Source of the DNA: Terriglobales bacterium | GTDB taxonomy: Bacteria; Acidobacteriota; Terriglobia; Bryobacterales; Bryobacteraceae | Length of the DNA: 64,000 bases | NCBI GenBank assembly: GCA_027485675.1 | Contig: JAIXQP010000022.1 | Coordinates: forward strand, 246,502-310,501 | Reading direction: 5' to 3' | Part shown: one piece after another, positions 7,306 to 15,931 of the stretch | Layout of the letters: each line of letters begins with the position of its first letter | Numbering within the stretch: position 1 is the stretch's first letter | Position numbers and translations under genes: made by a program | Notes under the pieces: generated by a model | What the model saw: the letters and a program-made list of their open reading frames with translations, nothing else | Told to the model about the DNA's origin: nothing | Database searches by the model: none

Positions 7306-10300
7306 GGCCGGCGGATTCCCCGGCTGGTTAAGGCCCGGACGCGTTCCACCAGCACAGCCAGATCCAGCGGTTTCGCGAGGGTCTCGTTGGCGCCGAGCAC
7401 CTTCGCCATCCGCAAGTATTCGCCGCTGCTGAATCCCGAAATCGCGAGAATCTTCATTTGCGGATACTCCCGGCGGGCCTGCGCGATCGTCTCGATGCCC
7501 TCCTGCCCCGGCATGACGAGATCGGTGATCAGGAGATCCACAGGTTCGGCTGCCAACTTCGCGATCGCCCGGCCGCCATCTTCACACACGCTCACGGCAA
7601 AGCCGGCGTCCGTGAGCGTCTCCCGCAACAGTTCCCGCAGGCCCGCCTCGTCATCCACGATCAGCACACGGCAGGGACTGGGCTGCGCCAGCAGCACGGA
7701 ACGGACCTTGCGGGCGAGCGCATCGGGAGAGAAGGGCTTGGCCAGGAAGTTTAGACCTTCATCGAGGACGCCCTGGTGCACGATCGAGTTTTCGGTATAG
7801 CCGGAGACGAAGAGCACGCGCAAGCCGGGACGGCGCTCGCAGAGAAACTCCGCGAGGTCGCGCCCGTTCAGCTTCGGCATCACCACATCCGTCAGGAGCA
7901 GTTGCACCTCGCCGCTGTGCCGCTCCGAGACGACGATCGCATCGGGCCCATCGACGGCGACGAGGACGTGGTAGCCAAGATCGCGGAGCACGCCGGAGGC
8001 GTACTCCCGCACGGCCACATCGTCTTCCACCAGCAGGATGGTTTCGCTGCCTCGCAAGTCATCGCCTACAGTTTCGGTCCGTGGTTCCGGGGCCGCCTCG
8101 CCCGGCGCGCTGGGCAAGTAAACCTTAAAGCGGCTGCCCACGCCGACTTCGCTGTACACGCTAATGTGGCCGCCGCTCTGCTTCACGATGCCATAGACGG
8201 TAGCCAGGCCGAGGCCGGTTCCCGCTCCCATGTCTTTCGTTGTGAAGAACGGGTCGAACACCCGTTGCAAGACCTCGGCGGTCATTCCGACCCCGGTATC
8301 GGAGACGCTCAGCGCCGCGTAGTCGCCGGGCGCCACATCCGGATGCTGCCGGCAGTATTCGGGAGTCAGTACCGCGCGGCTCGTTTCGATGGTCAAGCGC
8401 CCGCCCCGCGGCATCGCATCCCGGGCGTTGATGGCCAGGTTCAGGACCACCTGCTCAAACTGCGACGGGTCGATGCGGACGTTCCCGGTATCCGCGCCGG
8501 GGTACCAGGCCACTTCGATATCTTCCCGGATGAGACGTTCGAGCATTGGTGTTACCGCTTCGACAAGGCTGTTCATCGAAACCGTTTTCGGCTGCAGGAC
8601 TTGTTGCCGGCTGAAGGCGAGTAGCTGGGCCGTCAAGGCCGCGGCGCGTTCGCCCGACTTCAGGATGTGGTTGAGCGGCCGCGCGACCGATTCGTCATCG
8701 GCAAAGCGCCGCTGCAGCACTTGGGAGTATCCGTTGATGACGGTCAGCAGGTTGTTGAAGTCGTGCGCGATGCCGCCCGCCAGTTGGCCGATGGTCTCCA
8801 TCTTCTGCGCCTGCCGCAGCTGCTGCTCGAGGCCGAGGCGTTCGGTAACATCAACGGCCAATACCAGCCGGGCTCTCCGATTCGCGAACGGGATGCGATC
8901 GTTGTAGATCTCCATCGTGAGCAGACGTCCCGACTTCGTCCGGTGACGCCACAGACCGGCATACTCCAGGCCCTCGGGGGCGCTGGCCACCTTCGCTTCC
9001 AGCTTGGCCACCTCCTCCGGCGGGCGGATCAGGCGCACGGTTGCCCCGAGGAGCTCCTCCCGCGCGTATTCGTACTTGGTCACCGTGGCTTGATTGACCG
9101 CCAGAAACTCCAGGGTCTCGATGTCGAACACCCACATCGGCAGGGGATTCCGCTCAAAGAGTAATTGATAGCGGCCTGCCAGTTCTTCCAGTTCGCGGCT
9201 GGCTCGCCGGGCGGCGGTGACATCCTGGAGATACACGTCCAACCCCTGCGGGGTGGGAAAGGCCCGCACGTCCAGCCACCGGTCTTGCGGCATGACGTGC
9301 TCTTCGAAGTGAACCGGTTTGCCCTCGGTGACGGCGCGGTGATAGACGCTGTAGTAGGTTCCATCCACCGCGGCCGGGAACTCCTGCCAGAGGTTTCGTC
9401 CCAGCAGATGGGAACGGGGGTGGCCGAGTAACTTTTCGGCTTCGGCATTGAGATAGACGAAGCGCCACTCGGCATCGAAGGACATGAAGGCATCCGTCGT
9501 GGCCTCCAGGGTCTCCTGCAGCCGTTCGGCTAAGTTCCTCTCCGCCGTGATGTCCCGAGCGATGCCGTAAATCGTGCCATCCTCGGCAAGCGGCATGCTC
9601 GACCACGCCAGGCGGCAGGACCCACCGCCTTTCTTCAGGAACCGGTTTTCGAACGGCGCGGGAGCGCCGCCGCCGACCAGGCGGTCCACTTCAGCGAGCG
9701 TCCGCGCGCGGTCCGTCTCGTCGACGAAATCGAGAAAGGGCCGGGCGATCATCTCCTCCGGGGTCCATCCCAGGACGCGTTTAAAAGCCGGATTGACTCG
9801 TTGAAAGCGTCCCTCCTGGGAGGCAATGCAGATCAGGTCATTTGAGATGGTAAACAGGCGCTCCAGTTCGAGAGACAGCATGCGCCTTTCGGTGACGTCC
9901 TGCACGGTTCCCGCGACGTACCAGGGCTGGCCATCGGCGTTGTGAATGAGTTCCCCGCGTTCGGCGACCCAGCGGACAGTTCCGTCCGGGCGAAGGATGC
10001 GGTGCTCCCAACGTAACTCCTCTCCTGCGAAGGTCCTCTTTTGCAGGGCCGCGGCCTGTGCCCGGTCGTCCGGGTGGACCGCGGCCAGGAACGTCGAGTA
10101 AGTGACCGGCGTGCCGGGGGGAATCCCGAAAATCTCAAAGACGATCGGGGACCAGCGTAACTCCTCGGTCGCTATCAGTGACCGCCACTTACCGACGGCG
10201 GCGAGGCGGGCGGTCTCGAGCAGGTCCTGGTTGCGCTGTTCGAGGGCGGCTTGCCGGGCGAGTATCCGTAGAATCAGCCGCTCGTTTTCCGACCACTGCC

Positions 10301-10529
10301 GGGGCTCGCGATCATAGACGGTCAGGGCGCCGTCCGACTCGGGACAAGGCTCCGAGGCGGAGCAGGCGAAGGTCTCCGTCGGGTCCGTGGCAGCGGGAAA
10401 CCGGGCTACCACGCGGCCGCCTTCGGTAACCATACTCACCGGCGCCGCACATAACTTGGCCGCCAAGGCAGTCAAGTCGTCTAACCCTGGGCCGAAGCTA
10501 ACGGGATCCAAACGCGAGAGGCGCTCCAT
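7302..10529 (-). CDS. Hybrid sensor histidine kinase with four PAS and two receiver domains
   Basis: 1075 residues with no transmembrane segment, so a cytoplasmic sensor. Domain order: an N-terminal GAF-like segment (1-105), four PAS/PAC units (about 110-220, 221-335, 340-445 and 455-570), a HisKA domain with phospho-acceptor His near 588 (GGIAHDFNNLL), a HATPase_c domain (about 690-805; NARDAMPRGG, DTGVGM, GTGLGLATVYG), and two CheY-like receivers (about 825-945 with LLLTDVVMPKLNG; about 950-1070 with LLITDLVMPGQEG). Both receivers keep the phosphorylatable Asp. The HDFNN form of the H-box places it in the hybrid-kinase group common in soil bacteria. No response regulator gene lies next to it. 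The signal sensed cannot be told. Confidence 0.93.
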   Translation of the reverse strand: MERLSRLDPVSFGPGLDDLTALAAKLCAAPVSMVTEGGRVVARFPAATDPTETFACSASEPCPESDGALTVYDREPRQWSENERLILRILARQAALEQRNQDLLETARLAAVGKWRSLIATEELRWSPIVFEIFGIPPGTPVTYSTFLAAVHPDDRAQAAALQKRTFAGEELRWEHRILRPDGTVRWVAERGELIHNADGQPWYVAGTVQDVTERRMLSLELERLFTISNDLICIASQEGRFQRVNPAFKRVLGWTPEEMIARPFLDFVDETDRARTLAEVDRLVGGGAPAPFENRFLKKGGGSCRLAWSSMPLAEDGTIYGIARDITAERNLAERLQETLEATTDAFMSFDAEWRFVYLNAEAEKLLGHPRSHLLGRNLWQEFPAAVDGTYYSVYHRAVTEGKPVHFEEHVMPQDRWLDVRAFPTPQGLDVYLQDVTAARRASRELEELAGRYQLLFERNPLPMWVFDIETLEFLAVNQATVTKYEYAREELLGATVRLIRPPEEVAKLEAKVASAPEGLEYAGLWRHRTKSGRLLTMEIYNDRIPFANRRARLVLAVDVTERLGLEQQLRQAQKMETIGQLAGGIAHDFNNLLTVINGYSQVLQRRFADDESVARPLNHILKSGERAAALTAQLLAFSRQQVLQPKTVSMNSLVEAVTPMLERLIREDIEVAWYPGADTGNVRIDPSQFEQVVLNLAINARDAMPRGGRLTIETSRAVLTPEYCRQHPDVAPGDYAALSVSDTGVGMTAEVLQRVFDPFFTTKDMGAGTGLGLATVYGIVKQSGGHISVYSEVGVGSRFKVYLPSAPGEAAPEPRTETVGDDLRGSETILLVEDDVAVREYASGVLRDLGYHVLVAVDGPDAIVVSERHSGEVQLLLTDVVMPKLNGRDLAEFLCERRPGLRVLFVSGYTENSIVHQGVLDEGLNFLAKPFSPDALARKVRSVLLAQPSPCRVLIVDDEAGLRELLRETLTDAGFAVSVCEDGGRAIAKLAAEPVDLLITDLVMPGQEGIETIAQARREYPQMKILAISGFSSGEYLRMAKVLGANETLAKPLDLAVLVERVRALTSRGIRRP

Positions 10530-10613
10530 GAGTGGCTTTGAGTATACCCGTTGTTCTTGCCGCGTGGCGGTGGCCGGTGATCGAACGGCCGCCGATTTTT
10601 CGCCCGTTGGGAT

Positions 10614-10988
10614 ATGCGATCCTCCCGCCCGCTACCAGCCCTTTCTCCCCGTTACGCCAGCATCAATGGCGGCGTCCTGGCCGCCGGTGGCTTGTGCCTA
10701 ATCCTCCTGATGAGCGGCCTGATCATCCTGTTTACGCAGGTGATTCTGGGCTACCCGACGATCGTCGGGCAAATGGGGTTCACCGGTGGTCCGGTGGTGG
10801 CAGGGGTCATCCTGATGCTATTCGCCGCCATTCTGGCTTTCGGCTTGGCCGCTCTCTATAGCGGCGTTTGGCAGATTCGTCATAAACGCCGGCATCCGCG
10901 GATGCTCGTAGTGGCCGAGTACGCGTTCACGGGGCTGGCCATCCTGGGAACGCTCGCCTGCCTCATCAGCGTCTTCGCTGACGACTAA
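10614..10988 (+). CDS. Small integral membrane protein, unknown function
   Basis: 124 residues with three hydrophobic segments: about 20-42 (GGLCLILLMSGLIILF), 58-82 (VVAGVILMLFAAILAFGLAAL) and 100-120 (AFTGLAILGTLACLIS). A basic cytoplasmic loop (RHKRRHPR) lies between the second and third. No family recognised. It stands alone between the divergent kinase and the tRNA gene. The chosen ATG at 10614 leaves a short positively charged N-terminus. An alternative start further in is possible. The absence of polar interruptions makes a chance frame unlikely. Confidence 0.6.
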   Translation: MRSSRPLPALSPRYASINGGVLAAGGLCLILLMSGLIILFTQVILGYPTIVGQMGFTGGPVVAGVILMLFAAILAFGLAALYSGVWQIRHKRRHPRMLVVAEYAFTGLAILGTLACLISVFADD

Positions 10989-10996
10989 AAAACAGT

Positions 10997-11085
10997 GGCG
11001 GAGAAGGCGGGATTCGAACCCGCGGTACCCTTTCGAGTACACACGCTTTCCAAGCGTGCGCCTTAAACCACTCGGCCACCTCTCC
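10997..11085 (-). tRNA. tRNA-Ser (anticodon GGA)
   Basis: The minus strand folds as a class II tRNA. The acceptor stem is GGAGAGG with CTTCTCC (one G-U). The D arm GTGGCCGAGTGG is typical of serine tRNAs. The anticodon stem CACGC/GCGTG holds the loop TTGGAAA, so the anticodon GGA is at 11051-11049. A long variable arm follows, and then the T arm with GGTTCGAATCC. The discriminator base is G, as expected for tRNA-Ser, and the CCA end is encoded (10997-10999). It reads UCC and UCU codons. Confidence 0.97.
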
Positions 11086-11098
11086 GCAAAACGAACCT

Positions 11099-11923
11099 TT
11101 AGTTTACCGCGTTCCGATACAGGAAGTCACGCACCCGGAGATACCATTCCGCGGCTAAATCCTTCTGCCAGGTCTCGACCGGCGCCGCGCACCACGCCTC
11201 CCGCTCGAGTGGGACCCCACCCGCCTTGAGCGCTCCGTCCGCCGCCGCTCCCATCTTCTTGGCTAACGCCATATCCTGCAAGACGTTCCGGTGCTGCAGC
11301 AGACGAACCGTCGCCCGCTCCGGCTTGAACTGAGCGGGCAACTGGCGGCAAAGATGATCCCGCCACGGGCTGATCATGACGGCGTCGGCGCGGGCGGCCA
11401 CCGCCGGTTGGCCCCAGAATCGGGGAGTAAACGCAGGCACGGTGGCCCACTGCACCCGGATTTCCATCGGATAAACGATCCAGCGGTCACCCACCCAAAC
11501 CTGCGGCTCCACCTTGATCCGCCGCACCGGGGCGCCGCCGTCCACCCAGAGATCCAACCAGTAACTCCGCACCTCCGGCCGTTCCGTATGCCCTTTGACG
11601 GGCATTTCGACCTTGGTCAGTTCGTCGGGCATTCCGGCCGCGTCATGGCCGACCTGATACAGCACGGCGCGGGCCGCGTTCTCCGGGTTTTGGCCCACCT
11701 CCAGATACCAGTCGACGCCAGCCGGCACGGAGATCGTCAGAAAATAGGAGGCGTAAGCGTTGCGGGCCACCGCGGGAGAGAGGATCTCCCGCGGCCGCTC
11801 CACCTTATCCACGGCAACTACTTCCCCGTCCGGGCCGGGGCGCTGGAACTCGCTGCGGACCCGGAGGTCCTGCCCAAGCGCCAACGCCGCGCTGCCCAAC
11901 GCTACTGCCAGCCAGCTTCGCAT
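11099..11923 (-). CDS. Uncharacterised secreted protein downstream of RNase E/G
   Basis: 274 residues with a signal peptide (MRSWLAVALGSAALALGQ). The mature part looks globular and mostly beta, with stretches such as ARNAYASYFLTISVPAG, WYLEVGQNPEN and WLDLWVDGGAPVRRIKVEPQVW. A C-terminal helical region carries two Cys residues (HLCRQL and AWCAAP). I recognise no domain. Its ATG shares one base with the stop of the RNase gene (TGATG), so it is the last gene of the cell-shape/RNase transcription unit. The 14 bases beyond its stop lead to the tRNA-Ser gene. Confidence 0.65.
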   Translation of the reverse strand: MRSWLAVALGSAALALGQDLRVRSEFQRPGPDGEVVAVDKVERPREILSPAVARNAYASYFLTISVPAGVDWYLEVGQNPENAARAVLYQVGHDAAGMPDELTKVEMPVKGHTERPEVRSYWLDLWVDGGAPVRRIKVEPQVWVGDRWIVYPMEIRVQWATVPAFTPRFWGQPAVAARADAVMISPWRDHLCRQLPAQFKPERATVRLLQHRNVLQDMALAKKMGAAADGALKAGGVPLEREAWCAAPVETWQKDLAAEWYLRVRDFLYRNAVN

Positions 11924-14670
11924 CAGCCCAGATCGTACTTCTCGATGTGGACCGCCGGATCGCCCTTGACGAGCACCGGCTTCTTGAAGATCCCTTCGAG
12001 CTCTTCGAGGTACTGGTTCTTATGCGACTTGAGCACTTTGGCCACTTCGGGATGGACGCGGAGCATAACCTCCTTGCCATCCACCGCCCGGGACAGCTTC
12101 TGGGACTCGGCCAGAATCTCCCCGATCACGGTCTGCACGCTCTTCACCGTGCCCGAGCCTTCGCAGTACGTACACGGCATGCACAGGCTGCGTTCGAGCG
12201 ACTGCTTGACGCGTTTCCGCGTGATCGCCACCAAGCCAAAGTCATTGAACTGCAGGATCTTGTACGGGGCCCGGTCGACGCGCATGGCCTCTTCCAAAGC
12301 CTGCATCACCTTCTGCCGGTTCTTCCGTTCGTCCATGTCAATGAAGTCGACCACGATGATGCCACCGAGGTCGCGCAGCCGGATCTGGCGGACGATCTCT
12401 TTCACGGCCTCCGTGTTGGTCTTCACAATCGTGTCTTCCAACCGGTTCGACTTGCCGACGTACTTGCCGGTGTTGATGTCGATGGCCACGAGCGCTTCGG
12501 TCTGATTGATGACGATATAGCCACCCGACTTCAGCCACACCTTCGGACGCAGAGCCTTTTCGAGTTCCGCCGTGATATTGAAGGTGTCGAAGATCGGAAC
12601 CGGCCGGGTCCAGAGCTTCACCTTGTTCACGAGCGCCGGCTGGAACCGCTGCACGAAGTTCACCGTGCTCTCATACAACTCTTCGTTGTCGAGCCAGATG
12701 GTCTTATAGTCCGTCGTCAGCTGATCGCGGAGGGTACGCTGGACGATGTCGAGATCGTGGTGCACCAGCAGGGGCGCGGGGCGCTTCTCGGCCTTCGAGC
12801 GGATATCCAGCCACAGGTTGTAGAGGAAGTTCATGTCGGCGGCGAGTTCCTCTTCGCTTTGCCCTTCCCCGGCGGTCCGGATGATGAAACCGCCCGGCAT
12901 GCCGGTGCGGTGAGTCTGCAGAATCCGCTTCAAGCGGAGACGCTCTTCGTCTGAGCCGATCTTCCGGGAGACCCCGTTATGATCGGTGGTCGGCATGTAG
13001 ACGCAGAAGCGACCGGGCAGCGCGATGTGCGAGGTGATACGCGCACCCTTGGCGCCGATCGGTTCCTTCGAAATCTGAACCAGGATCTCCTGGCCCGGCT
13101 TCAGCAGGTCGGTGATCTGCGGCATCGGCGGCCGTTCCCGGCGTTCCCGGTCGCCGGAGCGCTCGCTGCGCTCGGTGCGTTCCGGGCGTTCGGACCGTTC
13201 CGGACGTTCGGACCGTTCCGGACGCTCCCGGACTTCGGCCGGGGCAGCGGCGGCAGCGGCGACCACCGGCGGCGCATTCGGATCCTCAATCTCGTTCCCC
13301 CGCTCCCTCGGGCCACGGCGACGGCCGCGCGAGCGGCGTCCACGGGCCTGGAACCGGGAGTTCCGGTCGCGATCGCGGAGAGCAGCGGTCAGGCTTTGGG
13401 GCTGGCGGGCCGGCTCCGGTCCCTCCTCGTCGCCTTCGGCGAGTTGGACGGGCTCATCGCCGTCTTCGTCATCGGCTTCGTCATCGCCCAGCGGCGACTC
13501 TTCGGCAGCGACAGCGGCCTCGGCGGCGGCCTGCGCGGCGTCGAGTTCATCCTCTTCCTCTTCGATGTCGGCGTCGAGCTCTTCGCGCGCCTCTTCGATG
13601 GCGGCTTCTTCGTCGGCTTCGAGGTCCTCTTCGATGCTGTGCGTGAGCTCGATGGGCGCCTCGGCCACGGGCTCCGGTTCGGAGACGGGCGCGACGGCAA
13701 CGACGATGGGCGGCGGCTCGGGGGCCTCCTCGGGTACGACTTCGGCCATCGGTTCGGCTACGGTTTCGGCCACCGGTTCGGCTGCGGCTTCGACGGGCGG
13801 AACTTCGGGTTCAATCTGAGCCAGGACCTGCTCGACAACCGACTCGTTTTCGAGCTTCGCGGCGACCGGCTCGACCACCGCTTCGTGAGCGACGATGGGC
13901 GGGCGGACCGGCTGTTGCCGGCGGTACTTCGCCAACGACTCGCCGGGGAGCACAATCGGCTCGACCAGCGACGGCGCCCAGATGGAGCCGGTCGAGGGCG
14001 TCTCTACAGCGGAGATGGTCTCGACCGCTTCCGGCGCATCTTCGGACTCGGCGTCGAGCGACGGACCTTCGTCGGCGTTGGCCTCGCCGTTGGCTTCGGC
14101 GCTGGCGTACTTCGATTCCGGCAAGTTCCCGGATCCCCGTTCCCGGCGTCCGCGGCGGCGGCCCCGGCGGCCTCGGCCCCGGTCGCGGTCTCCGCCGCGA
14201 TCGCCCCGGCGGCCCTCTTCGGTTGCGGGCGCGGCGCCGTCAGCGGCAACAATCTCTTCTTCGCCCTCGGCTTCTTCGAGCGGAGCAGCCTCGTCCAGAG
14301 CGGGCGCCGCAGCGGCCACGGGCGCTACCGGACGGCGTTCGCGGTCGCGGTCGCGATCGCGGTCCCGGCGGCCACCGCCGCCCGAACGTTCGCGCTCCGG
14401 CCGCGACTCCTCGCCGCCGACCTTGTCGAGGTCGTCATGGTGCTCTTCAAAAAAGTCGGAGACGTACAAAAACGCGTCCCGTTCCAATCCGAGGTCCACA
14501 AACGCCGATTGCATACCGGGCAATACCCGGGTCACGCGGCCTTTGTGAATGCTCCCGGCGAGCGAGTATTCATTCGCCCGCTGAAAATACAGTTCAACTA
14601 ACTGATCATCTTCAAGAATCGCCACCTTGGTTTCGTGGCGGTTCGATGAGATTACTAACTCTTTGCTCAT
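11923..14670 (-). CDS. rne: Rne/Rng family ribonuclease with long disordered insert in the S1 domain
   Basis: 915 residues, against about 490-520 for a minimal RNase G. Residues 1-75 start the S1 fold (VISSNRHETKVAILED, GRVTRVLPGMQSAFVDLG). Residues from about 76 to 515 are low-complexity Arg/Glu/Asp/Ala/Pro sequence, and the S1 fold resumes at MPQITDLLKPGQEILVQ (516). The catalytic DNase I-like domain has VAIDINTGKYVGK and IIVVDFIDMDERKNR with its Asp ligands. The zinc-link is in CMPCTYCEG near residue 829. The C-terminus is short. The enzyme cleaves AU-rich single-stranded RNA in mRNA decay and rRNA processing. A clear GAGGAG lies upstream of the ATG. The gene follows the mre/rod genes, as RNase G does in E. 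coli. Confidence 0.92.
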   Translation of the reverse strand: MSKELVISSNRHETKVAILEDDQLVELYFQRANEYSLAGSIHKGRVTRVLPGMQSAFVDLGLERDAFLYVSDFFEEHHDDLDKVGGEESRPERERSGGGGRRDRDRDRDRERRPVAPVAAAAPALDEAAPLEEAEGEEEIVAADGAAPATEEGRRGDRGGDRDRGRGRRGRRRGRRERGSGNLPESKYASAEANGEANADEGPSLDAESEDAPEAVETISAVETPSTGSIWAPSLVEPIVLPGESLAKYRRQQPVRPPIVAHEAVVEPVAAKLENESVVEQVLAQIEPEVPPVEAAAEPVAETVAEPMAEVVPEEAPEPPPIVVAVAPVSEPEPVAEAPIELTHSIEEDLEADEEAAIEEAREELDADIEEEEDELDAAQAAAEAAVAAEESPLGDDEADDEDGDEPVQLAEGDEEGPEPARQPQSLTAALRDRDRNSRFQARGRRSRGRRRGPRERGNEIEDPNAPPVVAAAAAAPAEVRERPERSERPERSERPERTERSERSGDRERRERPPMPQITDLLKPGQEILVQISKEPIGAKGARITSHIALPGRFCVYMPTTDHNGVSRKIGSDEERLRLKRILQTHRTGMPGGFIIRTAGEGQSEEELAADMNFLYNLWLDIRSKAEKRPAPLLVHHDLDIVQRTLRDQLTTDYKTIWLDNEELYESTVNFVQRFQPALVNKVKLWTRPVPIFDTFNITAELEKALRPKVWLKSGGYIVINQTEALVAIDINTGKYVGKSNRLEDTIVKTNTEAVKEIVRQIRLRDLGGIIVVDFIDMDERKNRQKVMQALEEAMRVDRAPYKILQFNDFGLVAITRKRVKQSLERSLCMPCTYCEGSGTVKSVQTVIGEILAESQKLSRAVDGKEVMLRVHPEVAKVLKSHKNQYLEELEGIFKKPVLVKGDPAVHIEKYDLG

Positions 14671-14839
14671 CGCTCACTCTCCTCACGGAGCAAGCGGCCA
14701 AACGGTACGGCGCAAGTAGGGCAAGAATGTCACACGGGCGGCTACAGAGCCGGGCCACGCGGAAAATGGAATCCGGTATCAAATCTTGGTCTGTCCTCTA
14801 CGCCGGAGCTGCGTCTGCCGCTGCTTCCAGTTCGATTCG

Positions 14840-15931
14840 TCAATTCACAAAACGCCGGAGCCGCACGTTGTGCACGAGCCCCAGCATCATAAAAACGCTC
14901 AGCATGCCGGATCCGCCGCTGCTCATGAAGGGAAGCGGAATGCCCGTTACAGGCATCCGGCCCACTACCATGCCAACGTTCACCAGCATGTGAAATAGCA
15001 ATAATGCGCAAATCCCCATGCAGATATACATCCCCGCGCGGTCAGGCGAGGTCTGTGCGTTCTGCACGATCTGCATCAACAACAGAAAATACAACCCTAA
15101 GACGACAACTACGCCGACAAATCCGTGTTCCTCGGCAAACGCCGAGAAGATAAAGTCCGTATGGGGTACCGGCAGGAACTGCAGACGGGTCTGTGTCCCC
15201 TGCGTCACCCCTTTGCCCCACATGCCGCCGTTCCCGATCGCAATCTTCGATTGGATCACCTGGTAGCCTTCGCCCTTGGGGTCCCGGCTGGGATCGAGAA
15301 ACGTTTCAATGCGGCTCTTCTGATAGTCCTTCAGCAAAAACCAACTCGACGGAATCAACACCGCCACCACGATACCCAGGATGAGCGCATACTGCCACCG
15401 GAGCCCCGCGAGGAATATCCCCGTGGCGAGTATCGGCAGGTACGTGAGAGAGGTGCCCAAATCCGGCTGCTTCATTACCAGTAACATTGGCAACCCGACC
15501 AGACCGATCAGCTTCAACAGATCCCGCCAATGCAGCACATCTGTCTTCAGCTCCGTTAGGAACCGGGCCACCATCAGAACTATGACAATCTTAGCGAATT
15601 CCGAGACCTGCAGGAGTACACCCCCCGGAAGTGCTATCCAACGCCTTGCGCCGAACACTTTCGTGCCAATGACGAACGTCAGCAGCAACAGCACCACGAT
15701 TCCGGCGTATAGCACCGGCACCTGCCCCAAGAGAGTGTGGTAGTCGATCGAACTGATCAGCCACATCAGGAGCAAGCCCAACACCACCCACGCCACCTGC
15801 TTCCACCACGCGTTGTGCCACTTGGTCCCTTGCGTCGCGCTGAAGATTTGCAAAATCCCCAGGCCGCAGATGAAGAGCGACAGCAGCAGCAACGCCCAAT
15901 CGAGATCCCGCAATGTCCGGTAGGAGGCCAT
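14840..15931 (-). CDS. rodA: Rod-shape SEDS peptidoglycan polymerase RodA
   Basis: 363 residues with about ten membrane helices and SEDS-family signatures: FSATQGTKWHNAWWKQ near the start, IGTKVFGARRWIALPGGVLLQVSEFAKI in the middle, and the conserved C-terminal GMVVGRMPVTGIPLPFMSSGGSGM. The large extracytoplasmic loop contains DPSRDPKGEGYQVIQSKIAIG. RodA polymerises glycan strands from lipid II and works with a class B PBP in the elongasome. Its ATG overlaps the PBP2 stop by one base (TGATG). A 169-base spacer to the RNase gene holds no further gene that I can support. Confidence 0.96.
   Translation of the reverse strand: MASYRTLRDLDWALLLLSLFICGLGILQIFSATQGTKWHNAWWKQVAWVVLGLLLMWLISSIDYHTLLGQVPVLYAGIVVLLLLTFVIGTKVFGARRWIALPGGVLLQVSEFAKIVIVLMVARFLTELKTDVLHWRDLLKLIGLVGLPMLLVMKQPDLGTSLTYLPILATGIFLAGLRWQYALILGIVVAVLIPSSWFLLKDYQKSRIETFLDPSRDPKGEGYQVIQSKIAIGNGGMWGKGVTQGTQTRLQFLPVPHTDFIFSAFAEEHGFVGVVVVLGLYFLLLMQIVQNAQTSPDRAGMYICMGICALLLFHMLVNVGMVVGRMPVTGIPLPFMSSGGSGMLSVFMMLGLVHNVRLRRFVN

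Noticed and set aside
13150..13235. Regularly repeated bases resembling a short CRISPR-like array
   Set aside because: Units are in tandem without unique spacers and they encode in-frame Glu-Arg-Pro-Ser repeats; no cas genes are near.
12979..14601. Open frame of 540 residues on the plus strand opposite the RNase gene
   Set aside because: It mirrors the GC-rich low-complexity insert of RNase E/G. Its product is Gly/Phe/Arg-rich without any domain or start signal, so it is a shadow frame.
14671..14839. Possible riboswitch or small RNA between rodA and rne
   Set aside because: Beyond the GAGGAG ribosome site of rne no clear stem followed by a T-run, no promoter of good spacing and no known motif was found.
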